Assembly (NCBI GenBank): GCA_937864465.1
Contig: CALMJU010000071.1
Location: 1 to 64,000, forward strand
Origin: an uncultured Acidobacteriota bacterium
Lineage (GTDB): Bacteria; Acidobacteriota; Polarisedimenticolia; Polarisedimenticolales; JAIQFR01
Length of the DNA stretch: 64,000 nucleotides
Direction of reading: 5' to 3'
Every line of letters starts with the position of its first letter. Within the stretch, counting starts at the first letter, position 1. Under the pieces are notes generated by a model that was given only the letters and a program-made list of their open reading frames with translations, was not told the DNA's origin and did not search any database. Below, piece by piece: positions 51,252-60,766 of the stretch. The translations under genes and the position numbers were made by a program.

Positions 51252-51986
51252 TCAGAAGTGGAAGGCGACGCCGAAGAATCCCGAGAACCCTCCCAGTTCG
51301 AGCGTGCCGAGCCCCTCGAAGTCCTGGCCGAGGTCGGCGTTCGCCCAGGAGTAGCGCCCCTCGAGGAGGAAGCTCCAGGCCGGACCCGCGGGGATCTCGA
51401 TTCCCGCGAGCGCGTGGATCTCCGGCGCGACTCCGTCGTCCTCGAAGTGGGCCGGGAACACCTCGGGTGGATCGTACGTGAAATCGAGGAAATCCCCGTC
51501 CTCGACGTACTCCCAGAAGAGGAGGCCCGCTCCTACGCCGAAGTAGGGGACCGGGTGATGGACCGCGTACTGGCCGCGGGCGCCTCGGTACGCGAGCCTC
51601 CCGCCGGGAAGGAAGCGAATGTCCACGGTGACGGGCGTCACGTCCAAGCCGCTGTCGTGGAGAATCGGGAACCCGCTCTCGTCGATCCAATCGCGGTAGG
51701 CGGAGCGGACCGTGGCGTCGTAGAAGTCGATGTTGAAGCCGACCTCGAGCGTGTTGCTCACCCCGGTGACGAACGTGACCCCGAAGACGGCGTCGTCGAA
51801 GTCGCTTCCGTCGAGGGTGAAGGTATCGGCGGTGTCGTCCCAGAAGCTTCCGTCCCCGGTCGGGACGAACCACCCGAAGCGGAACTGAAGGCTGTTCCCC
51901 GCCGGCGACCTCGGTTGGGCCTGAGCGGGAACGGCGGCGATCGCGGCAACGGCCGCGAGCACGAGCAGGATCGCGTGGCGTCTCAT
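51252..51986 (-). CDS. Outer-membrane beta-barrel protein
   Basis: A 244-residue protein with a signal peptide (LLVLAAVAAIAAVPAQAQ) and alternating amphipathic strands ending in FFGVAFHF, the C-terminal Phe signal for BAM insertion. The strands SLQFRFGWFVPTGDGSFWDD and YFGVGAGLLFWEYV are typical of an OmpW/OMP_b-brl type barrel. Function unknown. The start is ATG 51986. Confidence 0.8.
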   Translation of the reverse strand: MRRHAILLVLAAVAAIAAVPAQAQPRSPAGNSLQFRFGWFVPTGDGSFWDDTADTFTLDGSDFDDAVFGVTFVTGVSNTLEVGFNIDFYDATVRSAYRDWIDESGFPILHDSGLDVTPVTVDIRFLPGGRLAYRGARGQYAVHHPVPYFGVGAGLLFWEYVEDGDFLDFTYDPPEVFPAHFEDDGVAPEIHALAGIEIPAGPAWSFLLEGRYSWANADLGQDFEGLGTLELGGFSGFFGVAFHF

Positions 51987-52214
51987 GGGTCCTCCCCGGC
52001 CGCGGCGTGCGACGCTCGCGAGCGAGCGCCCGCGGCCGGCCCGCCGAAGTGCAACGCCCGAGCCAGCGAGCGGGCCCGGGAATCCGACGCGCTTTTGGGG
52101 GATCTCGTCGCGGAGTGTCCACTCCGCGCGACAGCCGGGACCTCTGGCGGGGTCAGGATCCACGGGCGGCCGGCTCCCCGGATACGGGGAACCGGCCGTA
52201 CCGCTGCCTTCGGT

Positions 52215-53030
52215 CTAAGGTCGGATGTGGATCTCGATCGGCTCTTCGGTCTCGATCGTGAGCTCCGTCCCGGCCGGCAGCTCGATCTCCTCGCCCTTCG
52301 TCTTCGCGGCAACGGCGCCACCGGCGGCGGCCCCGGCCAGCGCACCGAGGAGTGTCCCTTTCGCCTTGTCGTCCTTGCTCAGGGCGCGGCCCAGCAGGCC
52401 GCCCACGGCTGCCGCCCCGCCGATCGTCGCCGCGTCCTTGCCGCTCTCGCTCTTCCCCGTTCTGGACAGCGTCGCCCGGATCGGGAGCGCATCGCCGGAT
52501 GGCAGCACGGCGCCCGTGAACGCCGCGACGAGCTTCGCGGTCCCGCCGATCTTCCCGAGCGGCACGGCCTCCATGATGACTCCCGTGACGGTCGAGCCCT
52601 GGGGCAGGGCCACGCGGCCCTCGTAAACGACGTCCTTTGCGACCCTGGCCTTGAAGGTGTCACCGGCCTTGCTCGTCCGGCTACCGATGGGATCCACCAT
52701 CACGAGGTCCACGGACGTCCCCGGGGGAAGCGTGACCACGATCATCTCCTCGGGCGCCCGCGGCTCCTCGGGGGCCTGCGCCTCCGGCTCCGCCTCCCGT
52801 TCCACGGGTGAGGGCTTGGCGGCCGGCGCGGTCCGCGGCTTGGCGGGAAGAGGCTCCACGGGAGTCGGCGCCTCGGATGTCGACGCGGGAGCCGGCGCTT
52901 CGGACGCCGGTGCGGCCGTCGGGGCTTCCGCGGAAGGCGCCTGAGCGGGCGGTGTGCCGCCGCCGCACCCGGCAACGGCCAAGGCGGCCGTGGCGAACAC
53001 TGCGAACATCGAGATCCTTCGGAACTTCAT
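52215..53030 (-). CDS. Lipoprotein with glycine-zipper and proline/alanine linker
   Basis: A 271-residue lipoprotein (lipobox LAVAGC, Cys 22). A long Ala/Pro/Glu linker (about 25-105) is followed by a beta domain (MIVVTLPPGTSVDLVMVDPI, STVTGVIMEA) and a glycine-zipper segment (GAAAVGGLLGRALS and GTLLGALAGAAAGGAVAAK), then a beta tail. It is likely an envelope protein; no family function is known. It lies downstream of the OmpA-type gene on the same strand. Confidence 0.75.
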   Translation of the reverse strand: MKFRRISMFAVFATAALAVAGCGGGTPPAQAPSAEAPTAAPASEAPAPASTSEAPTPVEPLPAKPRTAPAAKPSPVEREAEPEAQAPEEPRAPEEMIVVTLPPGTSVDLVMVDPIGSRTSKAGDTFKARVAKDVVYEGRVALPQGSTVTGVIMEAVPLGKIGGTAKLVAAFTGAVLPSGDALPIRATLSRTGKSESGKDAATIGGAAAVGGLLGRALSKDDKAKGTLLGALAGAAAGGAVAAKTKGEEIELPAGTELTIETEEPIEIHIRP

Positions 53031-53136
53031 GGCAGGAACCCTCCAGCCCCCGGAAGTTACCGTCCGTGGGGAACCCCCGCGAGAGAGCGCCGCTCCCTTC
53101 CGACGGCCGGCGCCCCTGGCGCGGGAAACCCGCACA

Positions 53137-53175
53137 AAAGGCGAAGGGGGCCGCCGCTCGGCGGCGACGGCCCCC
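53137..53175 (-). terminator. Intrinsic terminator after the OmpA-type gene
   Basis: On the minus strand a 12-base-pair stem GGGGGCCGTCGC/GCGGCGGCCCCC (one G-T pair) with a six-base loop, then TTCGCCTTTT. It lies 25 bases after the stop of the OmpA-type gene. Confidence 0.8.
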
Positions 53176-53199
53176 TCTGCGCCGTGACCGGTCTCGGGG

Positions 53200-53844
53200 C
53201 TACTCGAGGACGCGGATGACGACGCGCCGGTTCTTCGCTCGGCCGGCGGAGGTCGCGTTGTCCGCGACCGGCTTCGACTCGCCCATCGAGATCACGCTCA
53301 TCGCGTGCAGCGGAACGCCGCCCGACTCGTTGAGGTAGGTCATCACGGCCTTCGCGCGCTTCTCGCCCAGCTCCAGGTTGTACGCCTCGCTCCCGATGTT
53401 GTCCGTGTGCCCCTCGATCTCGAGGTACACGGCCTTGTCCATCGCCTTGATCTTCGCGGCGAGGTCGTTGAGCTCCGCGGCCGCCTCGGGCGGGATCGCG
53501 TCCTGGTCGAACGAGAACTTCACTCGGTCGTCCGACAGGGTGACCGTCCAGAGGATCTTGCCCTTGGCGAGCTTCGCGGCCTCATCCGCCCTCGTCATGG
53601 CCTGGGAGCCGATCTCCACGGCCTTCTCGGCGGTCCCCCGAACAGCCTCGATCTTCTGGTCGGTGTCCGACTTCAGATCGGTGACCCGGCGCTCGTTCTC
53701 CTCGACGCCGCTCTCCACTCCCTTGATCCGCTGGTCCGTCTGCTCCTGGTCCTTCCGATACACCTTCTTGGTGACGCAGCCCACGGACAGCACCAGGGCG
53801 ACGACGACCAGAACCGCAACCACCGCCGACGTTCGCTTCATCAT
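53200..53844 (-). CDS. OmpA-family peptidoglycan-binding lipoprotein
   Basis: A 214-residue lipoprotein (lipobox VLSVGC, Cys 23). A short alpha-helical/coiled-coil region (about 30-90, DQRIKGVESGVEENERRV) precedes an OmpA C-terminal domain (about 100-210: SFDQDAIPPEAAAELNDLAAK, the EGHTDNIGSEAYNLELGEKR peptidoglycan-binding motif, VVIRVLE at the end). It anchors the outer membrane to the wall. ATG 53844 is the first of two Met. Confidence 0.93.
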   Translation of the reverse strand: MMKRTSAVVAVLVVVALVLSVGCVTKKVYRKDQEQTDQRIKGVESGVEENERRVTDLKSDTDQKIEAVRGTAEKAVEIGSQAMTRADEAAKLAKGKILWTVTLSDDRVKFSFDQDAIPPEAAAELNDLAAKIKAMDKAVYLEIEGHTDNIGSEAYNLELGEKRAKAVMTYLNESGGVPLHAMSVISMGESKPVADNATSAGRAKNRRVVIRVLE

Positions 53845-53959
53845 CAAAGTCACTCCTTGAAAAATGTCCCTCGCGTCCCAGCCGTTCCGCTCGCGGGCCA
53901 AGGACTCCGGGAACCGCATCCAGCGCCGTTCGCCCACATCCGGGACCCGACGACGCGTA

Positions 53960-53988
53960 ACTCTATTCCGGTCCTGCCCGAACTGCAA
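53960..53988 (-). promoter_or_regulatory. Promoter of the OmpA-type gene in a 326-base gap
   Basis: On the minus strand -35 TTGCAG (53988-53983), 17-base spacer, -10 TAGAGT (53965-53960). The gap 53845-54170 has no gene; besides this promoter it holds a hairpin TCGGGCT/AGCCCGA (54149-54170) directly after the stop of the VWA gene. Confidence 0.7.
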
Positions 53989-54170
53989 CTGCCGACGGCT
54001 CGGGAGGAGAACAAGCGCCGTGCCACGGCGCGAGGCGCCAATCCGGTCTAACTGGCGCACTTCCGCGGGAGGGGGCGGGAACTTTCGACGCTGGTCATGT
54101 AGGAATTCCCATCCGGGCGGCTCGGCGAGAGCCCAGGGGGGGGAAGCGTCGGGCTTATCGGGTAGCCCGA

Positions 54171-55202
54171 TCAGGGGGTCGCGTAGTACCCCTTGCGGGT
54201 CGACACCACGTAGCGGTTCTTGCGCGTCTCGAGCTCGATGCTCCGGTACCGCCCGTTCCACAGGGACCGCGTCGGCTTGTACCCGATGAGGTACTGGAAC
54301 CGGAGCTCCTCGTCGATTCGAGCGACGGCCTCCTTCAGCTCGTCGGGATCGTGAACCGCATAGGCCGTGCCGCCCGTCTCCTCCGAGAAGAGGCCGAGAA
54401 CCTCGAAATTCGTTCGCAGCTCTCGCTGCTCCGGCACCAGGCCCGGCGGAAGCGACGAGAAGCCGACCGTGTAGATCGGGACGCTCGCTCGCTTCGCCGT
54501 CTCCGCCGCCTCTTCCAGCGTGATCACGCTGGCGTTGTCAACGCCGTCCGTGATCAGAACGATGGCCTTCTTCCCGTCGCCGCTCGCCTGGACGAGGCCG
54601 GGAGCGGCGGCGACGGCGTCGTGAAGAGCGGTCTGCCCGTAGCCGATCTGCACGGCGAGACGCAGCAAGAAGAGGTCCCGGTCCGACGTGAACTCGGTGA
54701 CCCACGCCACCTGCTCGTCGGCGAAGCAGATCAGGGCGAAGCGGTCCTGCGGCCTGAGCGCGTCGACGAAGTACCGGATCGCCTCCTTCGCCGCTTCCAG
54801 CTTCCCGCTCATCCGCATGCTTCCGGACACGTCGAGCATGAACGCGATCGAGACCGGCGTGGCGGTCTCGGACGTGAAGAACTGAATCGTCTGGGGGATG
54901 TGGTCCTCGCGCAGCGTGAAGTCCTCGCGAGCCAGGTTCCTCACGATCCGCCCCTTCTTGTCCTCCACCGTCGTCGGCAGGAGCACGAGGCGCACCTTCT
55001 CGACCTCGACGTAGCCGCTCTGGAGGATGCGCTCCAAGGCCGCGTCGTCGAGCGGAACGCCGGAGGCGACGGCGGTGGCTGCCGAGCCCTCCCCACCGCC
55101 TCCCTCCGCAGCCCCGGGCTCGGCGCGGCTCGTCGTGGAGACGCCGAAGCCAAGGGCAGCTGCCAGGAAGAGTCCGAGGATCGACTTCGCTTTCCGAATC
55201 AC
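54171..55202 (-). CDS. VWA-domain protein of the acidobacterial type
   Basis: A 343-residue exported protein (signal ILGLFLAAALGFGVSTTSRA). An N-terminal region (VEKVRLVLLPTTVEDKKGRI, ...LREDHIPQTIQFF) precedes a von Willebrand factor A domain with MIDAS motif DVSGS (Asp 124) and ITDGVDN. The layout, PTTVEDKKG then ...NLAREDFTLRED, is that of the VWFA-related domain common in Acidobacteria. GTG 55202 is taken for GAGGGAGAG upstream; longer versions would spoil the signal peptide. Confidence 0.88.
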   Translation of the reverse strand: MIRKAKSILGLFLAAALGFGVSTTSRAEPGAAEGGGGEGSAATAVASGVPLDDAALERILQSGYVEVEKVRLVLLPTTVEDKKGRIVRNLAREDFTLREDHIPQTIQFFTSETATPVSIAFMLDVSGSMRMSGKLEAAKEAIRYFVDALRPQDRFALICFADEQVAWVTEFTSDRDLFLLRLAVQIGYGQTALHDAVAAAPGLVQASGDGKKAIVLITDGVDNASVITLEEAAETAKRASVPIYTVGFSSLPPGLVPEQRELRTNFEVLGLFSEETGGTAYAVHDPDELKEAVARIDEELRFQYLIGYKPTRSLWNGRYRSIELETRKNRYVVSTRKGYYATP

Positions 55203-55312
55203 GCCGCTCTCCCTCTTGTTCTCCCGTTCCAATTTGCAATTCGCAGGCCAGGAAGTCAACCGGCGGCGGTGGTAGGGGCCTGCGGGACCGAGACGAGCGA
55301 GGGAGAGGGCCG

Positions 55313-56635
55313 CTAACTCCTAGGATCGAGAACGAGGTAGCCGTCCGCGTCGAGCCGGCCGGAGAGCTCCGACGTGACCCACCCCGGACCGGAGACCATC
55401 GGCCCTTCGACCTCGAGCCGGCCGTCCGCCCTCGTCCGAACCGTAAGCCCAGGAACCGGCTTCCCGGCGGTCCCGGGCCGTACGGCATCGGGGCGATTGA
55501 CCGCGACGAGCCCGCAGGCTTCCGGCGCCGACGCCCCTTCGAGCAGCGGGAACCCGGCGTCCAGGAAGAAGGAGATCACCGAGGGATCCGACGGAGGGCC
55601 GAGCGGGACGAGCGCACGCATGCGGCCGCCGGTGATCGCCCGCACTCGGCCGAGGACGAGCGCATCCGCCAGCCGCCAGCGCCAGGGACGGGCCGACGGC
55701 AACCGGCCCGCGGCGAGGTCCGGAGCGCCTCGCCTCCCGCCCTCCGCGAGGGCCAGCCGGAGGAGCGCTCCGGCCACGAGGGCTTCGGCCCTCATGGCCC
55801 GCATCAACCGGTCGCGAAGCGCCGTCAGGCGATCCGACTCCATCAGGAGGATCTCCGGCCGCAAAGCGCCGAGGATCGCCGCGGGATCGCCGCCGGACGG
55901 GAGCGAGGAGAATCGGGCGCCACGGCCGAGGCACGCCAACGCGAGGACCAGGACCGCCGGATCCGAGACGGGGAGCGCCGCCGCCACCGTCTCGCCGGAA
56001 GCGAGCCCCAGGCAGTCGACGAAGGCCCGCGCGCCCGTGGCGACCGCCGCCCCCGTCAAGCTGGACGACTGCAGCGTGCCGGCGGATCGGGCGAAGCGCA
56101 GGGCCACCGTCCCCGCCTCCCGCTCCGCCAGCGCCGGGGGCTCGCTCTCCCCGTCCTCCTCGGAACGGAAGCGAGCCCCGGCCGCGCACGCGTCCGCGAC
56201 GGTGATCGCGGCGGCCAGGACGCCGGGGGAAGCCCGGCAGAGCATCGCCAGATCGAGCGAGGGCAGGTCCGGGCGCAAGCCGAGGACCACCGCGAGACAC
56301 CGCTCGTCCTCCACCAGGACCTGCCGCGCCTCCGCGCTTCGCAGCGCGTCCAGAAGATCGCCGGGAGGAAGGCCGGGATCCAGGAGAACCGGAACGCCTC
56401 CGGCGCGAAGGATCGCCAGGAATCCGAGGAGAACGTCCCCGATGTCCCTGGAAACGACGGCCGCGCGATCCCCCGGCGCGAGCCCGTACTCGGAGAGCGC
56501 GGCCGCGAGGTCGCGGGAGCGGCCGTCGAGGTCCGCCGCTTCCTCCGCGACGATCCCCCCGGCCGAGGGGATCAGCAGGGCGCCTCCCGCGCGCGGAAGC
56601 GACTCGATGAGGTCGAGGAAGGGTGCTTTCGGCAT
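55313..56635 (-). CDS. Degenerate AMP-binding (acyl-CoA synthetase-like) protein
   Basis: A 440-residue protein in the fold of AMP-forming ligases: LAAALSEYGLAPGDRAAVVSRD, VLLGFLAILRAGGVPVLLDPG and, late, GKPVPGLTVRTRADG...DADGYLVLD. The ATP-binding loop (T-S-G-T-T-G-x-P-K-G in active enzymes) reads FARSAGTLQSS, and the C-terminal domain with the catalytic lysine is missing. It is therefore probably inactive or re-purposed. It lies 88 bases downstream of the FadL-type gene on the same strand. Confidence 0.7.
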   Translation of the reverse strand: MPKAPFLDLIESLPRAGGALLIPSAGGIVAEEAADLDGRSRDLAAALSEYGLAPGDRAAVVSRDIGDVLLGFLAILRAGGVPVLLDPGLPPGDLLDALRSAEARQVLVEDERCLAVVLGLRPDLPSLDLAMLCRASPGVLAAAITVADACAAGARFRSEEDGESEPPALAEREAGTVALRFARSAGTLQSSSLTGAAVATGARAFVDCLGLASGETVAAALPVSDPAVLVLALACLGRGARFSSLPSGGDPAAILGALRPEILLMESDRLTALRDRLMRAMRAEALVAGALLRLALAEGGRRGAPDLAAGRLPSARPWRWRLADALVLGRVRAITGGRMRALVPLGPPSDPSVISFFLDAGFPLLEGASAPEACGLVAVNRPDAVRPGTAGKPVPGLTVRTRADGRLEVEGPMVSGPGWVTSELSGRLDADGYLVLDPRS

Positions 56636-56723
56636 GCCTCGCGGAGCGCGCCCGGTTTCCGGCGCCCCCGGAGAGCGCGCGGGAGGCCCCCTCGCCTCCC
56701 CCGCGCTCCACCGGAGCCTCGGT

Positions 56724-58004
56724 TCAGAAGCGCCAGCTGAATCCCACGCCGAACAAGTTCACGGACGACTCGTACCGGCCGTCCACGACTCCCGTCGGCG
56801 AGCTCAGCGGATCCCCGTCGTTCGCGTCTCGATCCTGGAAGAAGAGCGGCATGACGTAGGCGTCAAGCGCCCAGCTCTTCCCGTGGAACCCGTACCCCAC
56901 CGAGATGCCCAGACGGTCGGCGTCCGGAATGCTCGGGCGCAGCGTGTCGTCCGGAATCGGGCCCTGGTCGAAGACGGCGCCGAAGCGGAGCTCGTGCCGC
57001 TCCGCCATCGCCCACGCCGCGCCGAGCCGGAATGCGAAGGTGTCGTCCCAGTTCTCCGGGAGAACGATGTCGGTCACCGCGGGCGTCTCGTTCTCGAAGT
57101 CGATCGCCAGATGGTCGAACCTCGACCACTGCGCCCAGGAAACGTCGAACTCGACCTCCCAGTCCGCGAATCCGGTGTACGCGACGCCCAGCGCCGCCTG
57201 CGCCGGCAGGTCGAGGGTCGTCGTCCCGGGGCCGTCGGGGAAATAGAGCTCGAGATACTCGTTCACCCCGGTGAACGCGACTTCCCCGTCGATGTCCGGG
57301 GACAGCTCTGCGCGATAGGTCAGGCCGGCCTTCCATTCCTCGGTCGCGAACTGGAAGGCGAGGTTCCAGCCCCAGTCGTCGCCCGTTCCGGTGAGGTCCG
57401 ACGCTCCAACCACGGTGCCTGGAGGCAGCTCCAGGAAGGAGCTCTGATCGAACTCCCGCGAGAACTCCTTGACGTCGGCGTAGATGTAGTCGATCCCCAC
57501 GGCGAAGGACCATCGGTCGTCGATCTTGAAGGCGAGGTTGGGATTCACCACGAACGTCGCCAAGTCGACCCGCTTGCTCGAGAACGTGATCGGCCGGTCC
57601 TCCCACTCGCTCGCGAGGCCGAACGGGGTGGTCACGCCGATGCCGAAAGCCATCCAGTCGTCGATCCGGTGCGTGAAGTAGAGGTTCGCCGGCGTCGCGT
57701 TGTTGGTGACCGCGTCGAACTTCACCTCCGTCGGAAGGCCGTAGGCGGGGTCGGACGTCGTGATCGACGTGTCCCGGCCGATCGGGATCAGGTTGGCCCC
57801 GAAATGGAAGTTCGTCCCTTCCAGCCGGACCAGGGCGGCCGGGTTGTACCAGTTCGCCGCGGCGTCGTCCGCCCGAGCCACCCAGGCGCCCGCCTGCGCG
57901 GACGCCTTCGCGCTCTGCTCGTAGATGCTGAACCCGGACCCGACCGCGGGCGTCGCGCACGCCAGGGCCAGCACGATCACCAGCCAGATTCCTCGATTCC
58001 TCAT
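56724..58004 (-). CDS. FadL/OmpP1-family outer-membrane channel
   Basis: A 426-residue outer-membrane protein (signal IVLALACATPAVGS). The mature start GFSIYEQSAKASAQAGAWVA and DDAAANWYNPAALVRL are the FadL N-terminal hatch motifs. Beta strands follow, with the end VNLFGVGFSWRF giving a C-terminal Phe. FadL proteins pass long-chain fatty acids or hydrophobic aromatics. The neighbour downstream is an AMP-binding-like protein, as in fatty-acid uptake pairs. ATG 58004 has GGGGC-rich upstream sequence. Confidence 0.92.
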   Translation of the reverse strand: MRNRGIWLVIVLALACATPAVGSGFSIYEQSAKASAQAGAWVARADDAAANWYNPAALVRLEGTNFHFGANLIPIGRDTSITTSDPAYGLPTEVKFDAVTNNATPANLYFTHRIDDWMAFGIGVTTPFGLASEWEDRPITFSSKRVDLATFVVNPNLAFKIDDRWSFAVGIDYIYADVKEFSREFDQSSFLELPPGTVVGASDLTGTGDDWGWNLAFQFATEEWKAGLTYRAELSPDIDGEVAFTGVNEYLELYFPDGPGTTTLDLPAQAALGVAYTGFADWEVEFDVSWAQWSRFDHLAIDFENETPAVTDIVLPENWDDTFAFRLGAAWAMAERHELRFGAVFDQGPIPDDTLRPSIPDADRLGISVGYGFHGKSWALDAYVMPLFFQDRDANDGDPLSSPTGVVDGRYESSVNLFGVGFSWRF

Positions 58005-58170
58005 GATGCCCCCTGTCACGGACCTTCGTCCGGGACCGCCTTGGCGGCCCCCGGGGTCCGAAATAGGCCCGGACCCGCCGGACCGGCCGGGAGCATAGCA
58101 CGCGACACCCCGGTTTCTGCACCGATGCAGCAGCAAAGGCGCCGGCGCGGGTCCCGGAAAAGGATGCGCC

Positions 58171-58200
58171 TTGACGGCCCCCCCCCTCTCCCCATATAAA
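58171..58200 (+). promoter_or_regulatory. Promoter of the 58289 gene
   Basis: -35 TTGACG (58171-58176), 18-base spacer, -10 TATAAA (58195-58200). The start is about 80 bases upstream of the ATG at 58289, in the 284-base divergent gap with the FadL gene. Confidence 0.75.
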
Positions 58201-58288
58201 GACGGTCTTCTGGGCATTGGGCCGTCGTCGAAGGCCGTTCGCGCCGGGCGGGTGCGGTCCGCCGTCGCGACCGAGGAGGCGATTCGTC

Positions 58289-59521
58289 ATGGCGTGGAAG
58301 CGGTTCCTTGCGTGGGCCGGCGTGTTGTCGACATTGGCGTTCGGGGGAACCGCTGTCCTCGCGGAGGAGACGCCGCAGGCGCCGGCGCCGGAAGGACAGC
58401 CCGCCGAGCCGGCGAAGGCCGAGGAGTCTTCGAAGCCCCGATTCTGGGGGGATCGCTTCGCGCTCTACATCGCGGTGGCCGGCGGCGGCGCCTGGTCGGA
58501 GCGCACGATCGACTCGTCGATCACGACGTCCGGGAACTCGGTTTCCAAGAGCGAACTCGATCTCCAGGACGTCCTCCACGGTCGGTTCACCGTCGGCTGG
58601 CAGCTCCCGGCCAACCGCGGCCACCTGCTGCTGTCCGTGAACGGCTTCCGCGAGGACTCCTACGTGTTCTCGGCGTTTGGGCTTTCGTCTTGGGCGGTGG
58701 AGAGCATCGACGAGGACGGATCGCTGAACGCCTCCGCGTACGACGAGCTGCTGCGCTGGTGGCGTGTGCGGGCCACGGACGGCCGGCTCAAGTCGACGTA
58801 CACGATCCCCCTGCTGGTGAACGGGAGCATCCTCTACGACGTCGAGGACCCGCGGACGTACGCCCAGCGGGAGGGTGCGACGGCAGTCGACCTGCAGAAC
58901 GAGATGCAGACGTGGGACGCGTTCTACCAGCGAGAGTTCGGCGGGCGGCGATGGAGCGCGCGGTGGTCCGCGGGCGGCCGCTACTTCCTGTACGAAGGAA
59001 CCGTCCCCGCGGCCGCGTGGCTCAACGACGGCGACAAGTTCGGGTACGGCTACACGGACGGCGTCGGCCTCCGCCTGCTCCCGCTGAAGCAGAAGTCGAG
59101 CGGGATGGGCCCGACGGCCTCCCTGGAAGCGCAGTTCCACCTCTTCCGGGACCACGTCGTCCTGTACGGGCAGGGGCGGATCGCCCTGATCTACGAGAGT
59201 CTCGAGGTCGATTCCGGGCCTTTCTTCACCCTCGTGGATCCGCAGGACGGGGTCGTTCTGGCGGAGGCCCGGGTGCTGGAGGACCGGGTGAAGACGGCCT
59301 GGCACGTGACCGCCGAGGTGGGCGCGCGAATCCGGATCCTTCAGGGGGTCACCGCGGAGATCGGGTACGGGCAGTCGTCCTTCCAGGACAGCGTGCTCGT
59401 TCCGACAGAGTTCTTCATCCCCCAGGTCGCGACGGACGTCGAGGGCGGCACGTCCATCCTGTACAACACGCGGGATCTCCTGTTCGGCGTCGTTCACGCG
59501 GGGCTCAGCTTCCAGTTCTGA
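58289..59521 (+). CDS. Outer-membrane beta-barrel protein of unknown function
   Basis: A 410-residue protein with a signal peptide (FLAWAGVLSTLAFGGTAVLA), a Pro/Glu-rich periplasmic segment (EETPQAPAPEGQPAEPAKA) and a barrel with many amphipathic strands, ending GVVHAGLSFQF (C-terminal Phe). I recognise no specific family. GAGGAGG supports ATG 58289. The next gene, a TPR protein, follows 61 bases downstream. Confidence 0.75.
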   Translation: MAWKRFLAWAGVLSTLAFGGTAVLAEETPQAPAPEGQPAEPAKAEESSKPRFWGDRFALYIAVAGGGAWSERTIDSSITTSGNSVSKSELDLQDVLHGRFTVGWQLPANRGHLLLSVNGFREDSYVFSAFGLSSWAVESIDEDGSLNASAYDELLRWWRVRATDGRLKSTYTIPLLVNGSILYDVEDPRTYAQREGATAVDLQNEMQTWDAFYQREFGGRRWSARWSAGGRYFLYEGTVPAAAWLNDGDKFGYGYTDGVGLRLLPLKQKSSGMGPTASLEAQFHLFRDHVVLYGQGRIALIYESLEVDSGPFFTLVDPQDGVVLAEARVLEDRVKTAWHVTAEVGARIRILQGVTAEIGYGQSSFQDSVLVPTEFFIPQVATDVEGGTSILYNTRDLLFGVVHAGLSFQF

Positions 59522-59582
59522 TCCCCGTTCGCCCCCTCGCGAGGCCCCCGGCCCGGCGCGAAGCCGCCCGAGGAGGGAGTCG

Positions 59583-60632
59583 ATGAGCGAGGCGATCCTT
59601 CTGGGCGGGGCACGCATCGGGCGCGCCTTGCTGCTCGCGGCGCTGGCGGCCGCGTCCCCGGTGATCGGTGCCGGCGCCGACGAGGATCGACGGGCGGAAT
59701 GGCTCCGGTTCGCGGCGGAGATGGCCGGCAACGGCGACTGGCGCGAGGCCCGTTACCGCTGGGAAAGGATGCTGGTCTCCGACACCGACGATCCGAAAGT
59801 CCTCAACAACCTTGCGGTGGCGCACGAGGTCCTGGGCGATCCCGAGCGGGCAGCGGAACTGTACGAGAAGGCGCTGGCGCAGTCGGGGAACGACTCGCGG
59901 ATCCGGGAGAACGCGGATCGCGCCTTCTCCTTCCGGCGGGCGGCGTCGGCCGAGGCGGGCCCGGGACGCGGCGCGGACCGGACGGACACCCCTTCGCCCA
60001 AGGTCTCACGCAAGGGCCGCGGCTCCGCCGTCAGTCTCCCCGTGAAGCTCCCGCTCCCCGCGCGGCTTTCGGTCCCGGAGAACGGGAGCTTGCTGGTCGC
60101 CTCCTTCCTGGGACGCGAGTCCGACCTCTTCGACACGGGGCGGGAGCTCGTCCGGTTCCTGCGGACGGAGTTCCGCAAGAAGACGACCCTCCGCGTCCTC
60201 GACGTCACGCCGCCGCCGGCCGTCCCCGAGCAGCCGCTCGGGGATTTCGTCGCGAACGCGGAGTTCTGGAAGCATCTCGGGAGGACCTACGACGCCGACC
60301 TCGTCGTCTCGGGGGTCGTCGAGTTCTCCCGCCGCGACGCGTCCGGGTTCGGCGAGGTGGACATGGTCAGCCCGGTGACGGGCCAGAAGGTCCGGCGGAC
60401 CCAGTTCGTGGAGCAGGAAGAGTTCGCCTTCGACGTCGACGTCATGTTCTTCGACGGGCGCACCGGCGCCCTCCTCTTCCGTGACCGCCTGCGGCGGACC
60501 GCCCTCTTCCGCGGCTCGTCCAACGACCCCCTCACCGCCTTCTACGGGCTGGCCGAAAACTTCGCCGCGGACGTCCTTGCCGTCGTCTCCCCGCGCACCC
60601 GCGAAGAGACGAGGTTCATCTTCCGGGGCTGA
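59583..60632 (+). CDS. Exported TPR protein with a C-terminal alpha/beta domain
   Basis: A 349-residue protein with a signal or anchor (LLLAALAAASPVIGAGA). TPR-like helices (about 40-115: GNGDWREARYRWERML, NNLAVAHEVLGDPERAAELYEKAL) precede a domain (about 160-345) with LLVASFLGRESDLFDTGREL, DADLVVSGVVEFSRR and FDVDVMFFDGRTGALLF. The latter resembles the LpoB/TolB-N/CsgG-like curli and wall-linked folds, but the match is uncertain. It precedes the large barrel gene. Confidence 0.65.
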   Translation: MSEAILLGGARIGRALLLAALAAASPVIGAGADEDRRAEWLRFAAEMAGNGDWREARYRWERMLVSDTDDPKVLNNLAVAHEVLGDPERAAELYEKALAQSGNDSRIRENADRAFSFRRAASAEAGPGRGADRTDTPSPKVSRKGRGSAVSLPVKLPLPARLSVPENGSLLVASFLGRESDLFDTGRELVRFLRTEFRKKTTLRVLDVTPPPAVPEQPLGDFVANAEFWKHLGRTYDADLVVSGVVEFSRRDASGFGEVDMVSPVTGQKVRRTQFVEQEEFAFDVDVMFFDGRTGALLFRDRLRRTALFRGSSNDPLTAFYGLAENFAADVLAVVSPRTREETRFIFRG

Positions 60633-60766
60633 CGCCGCCGCCCCGGGGGCTGGAGCGCGGTATGCCGATCCCCGCGGTCTCGTACGATAATGGTGCGTCG
60701 CGGCCGCTCGGGGCGGGGGGGGACGAGGGGCTTCTCGCCGGGCGCGGCCGATCGCGGGAGCCGCCG

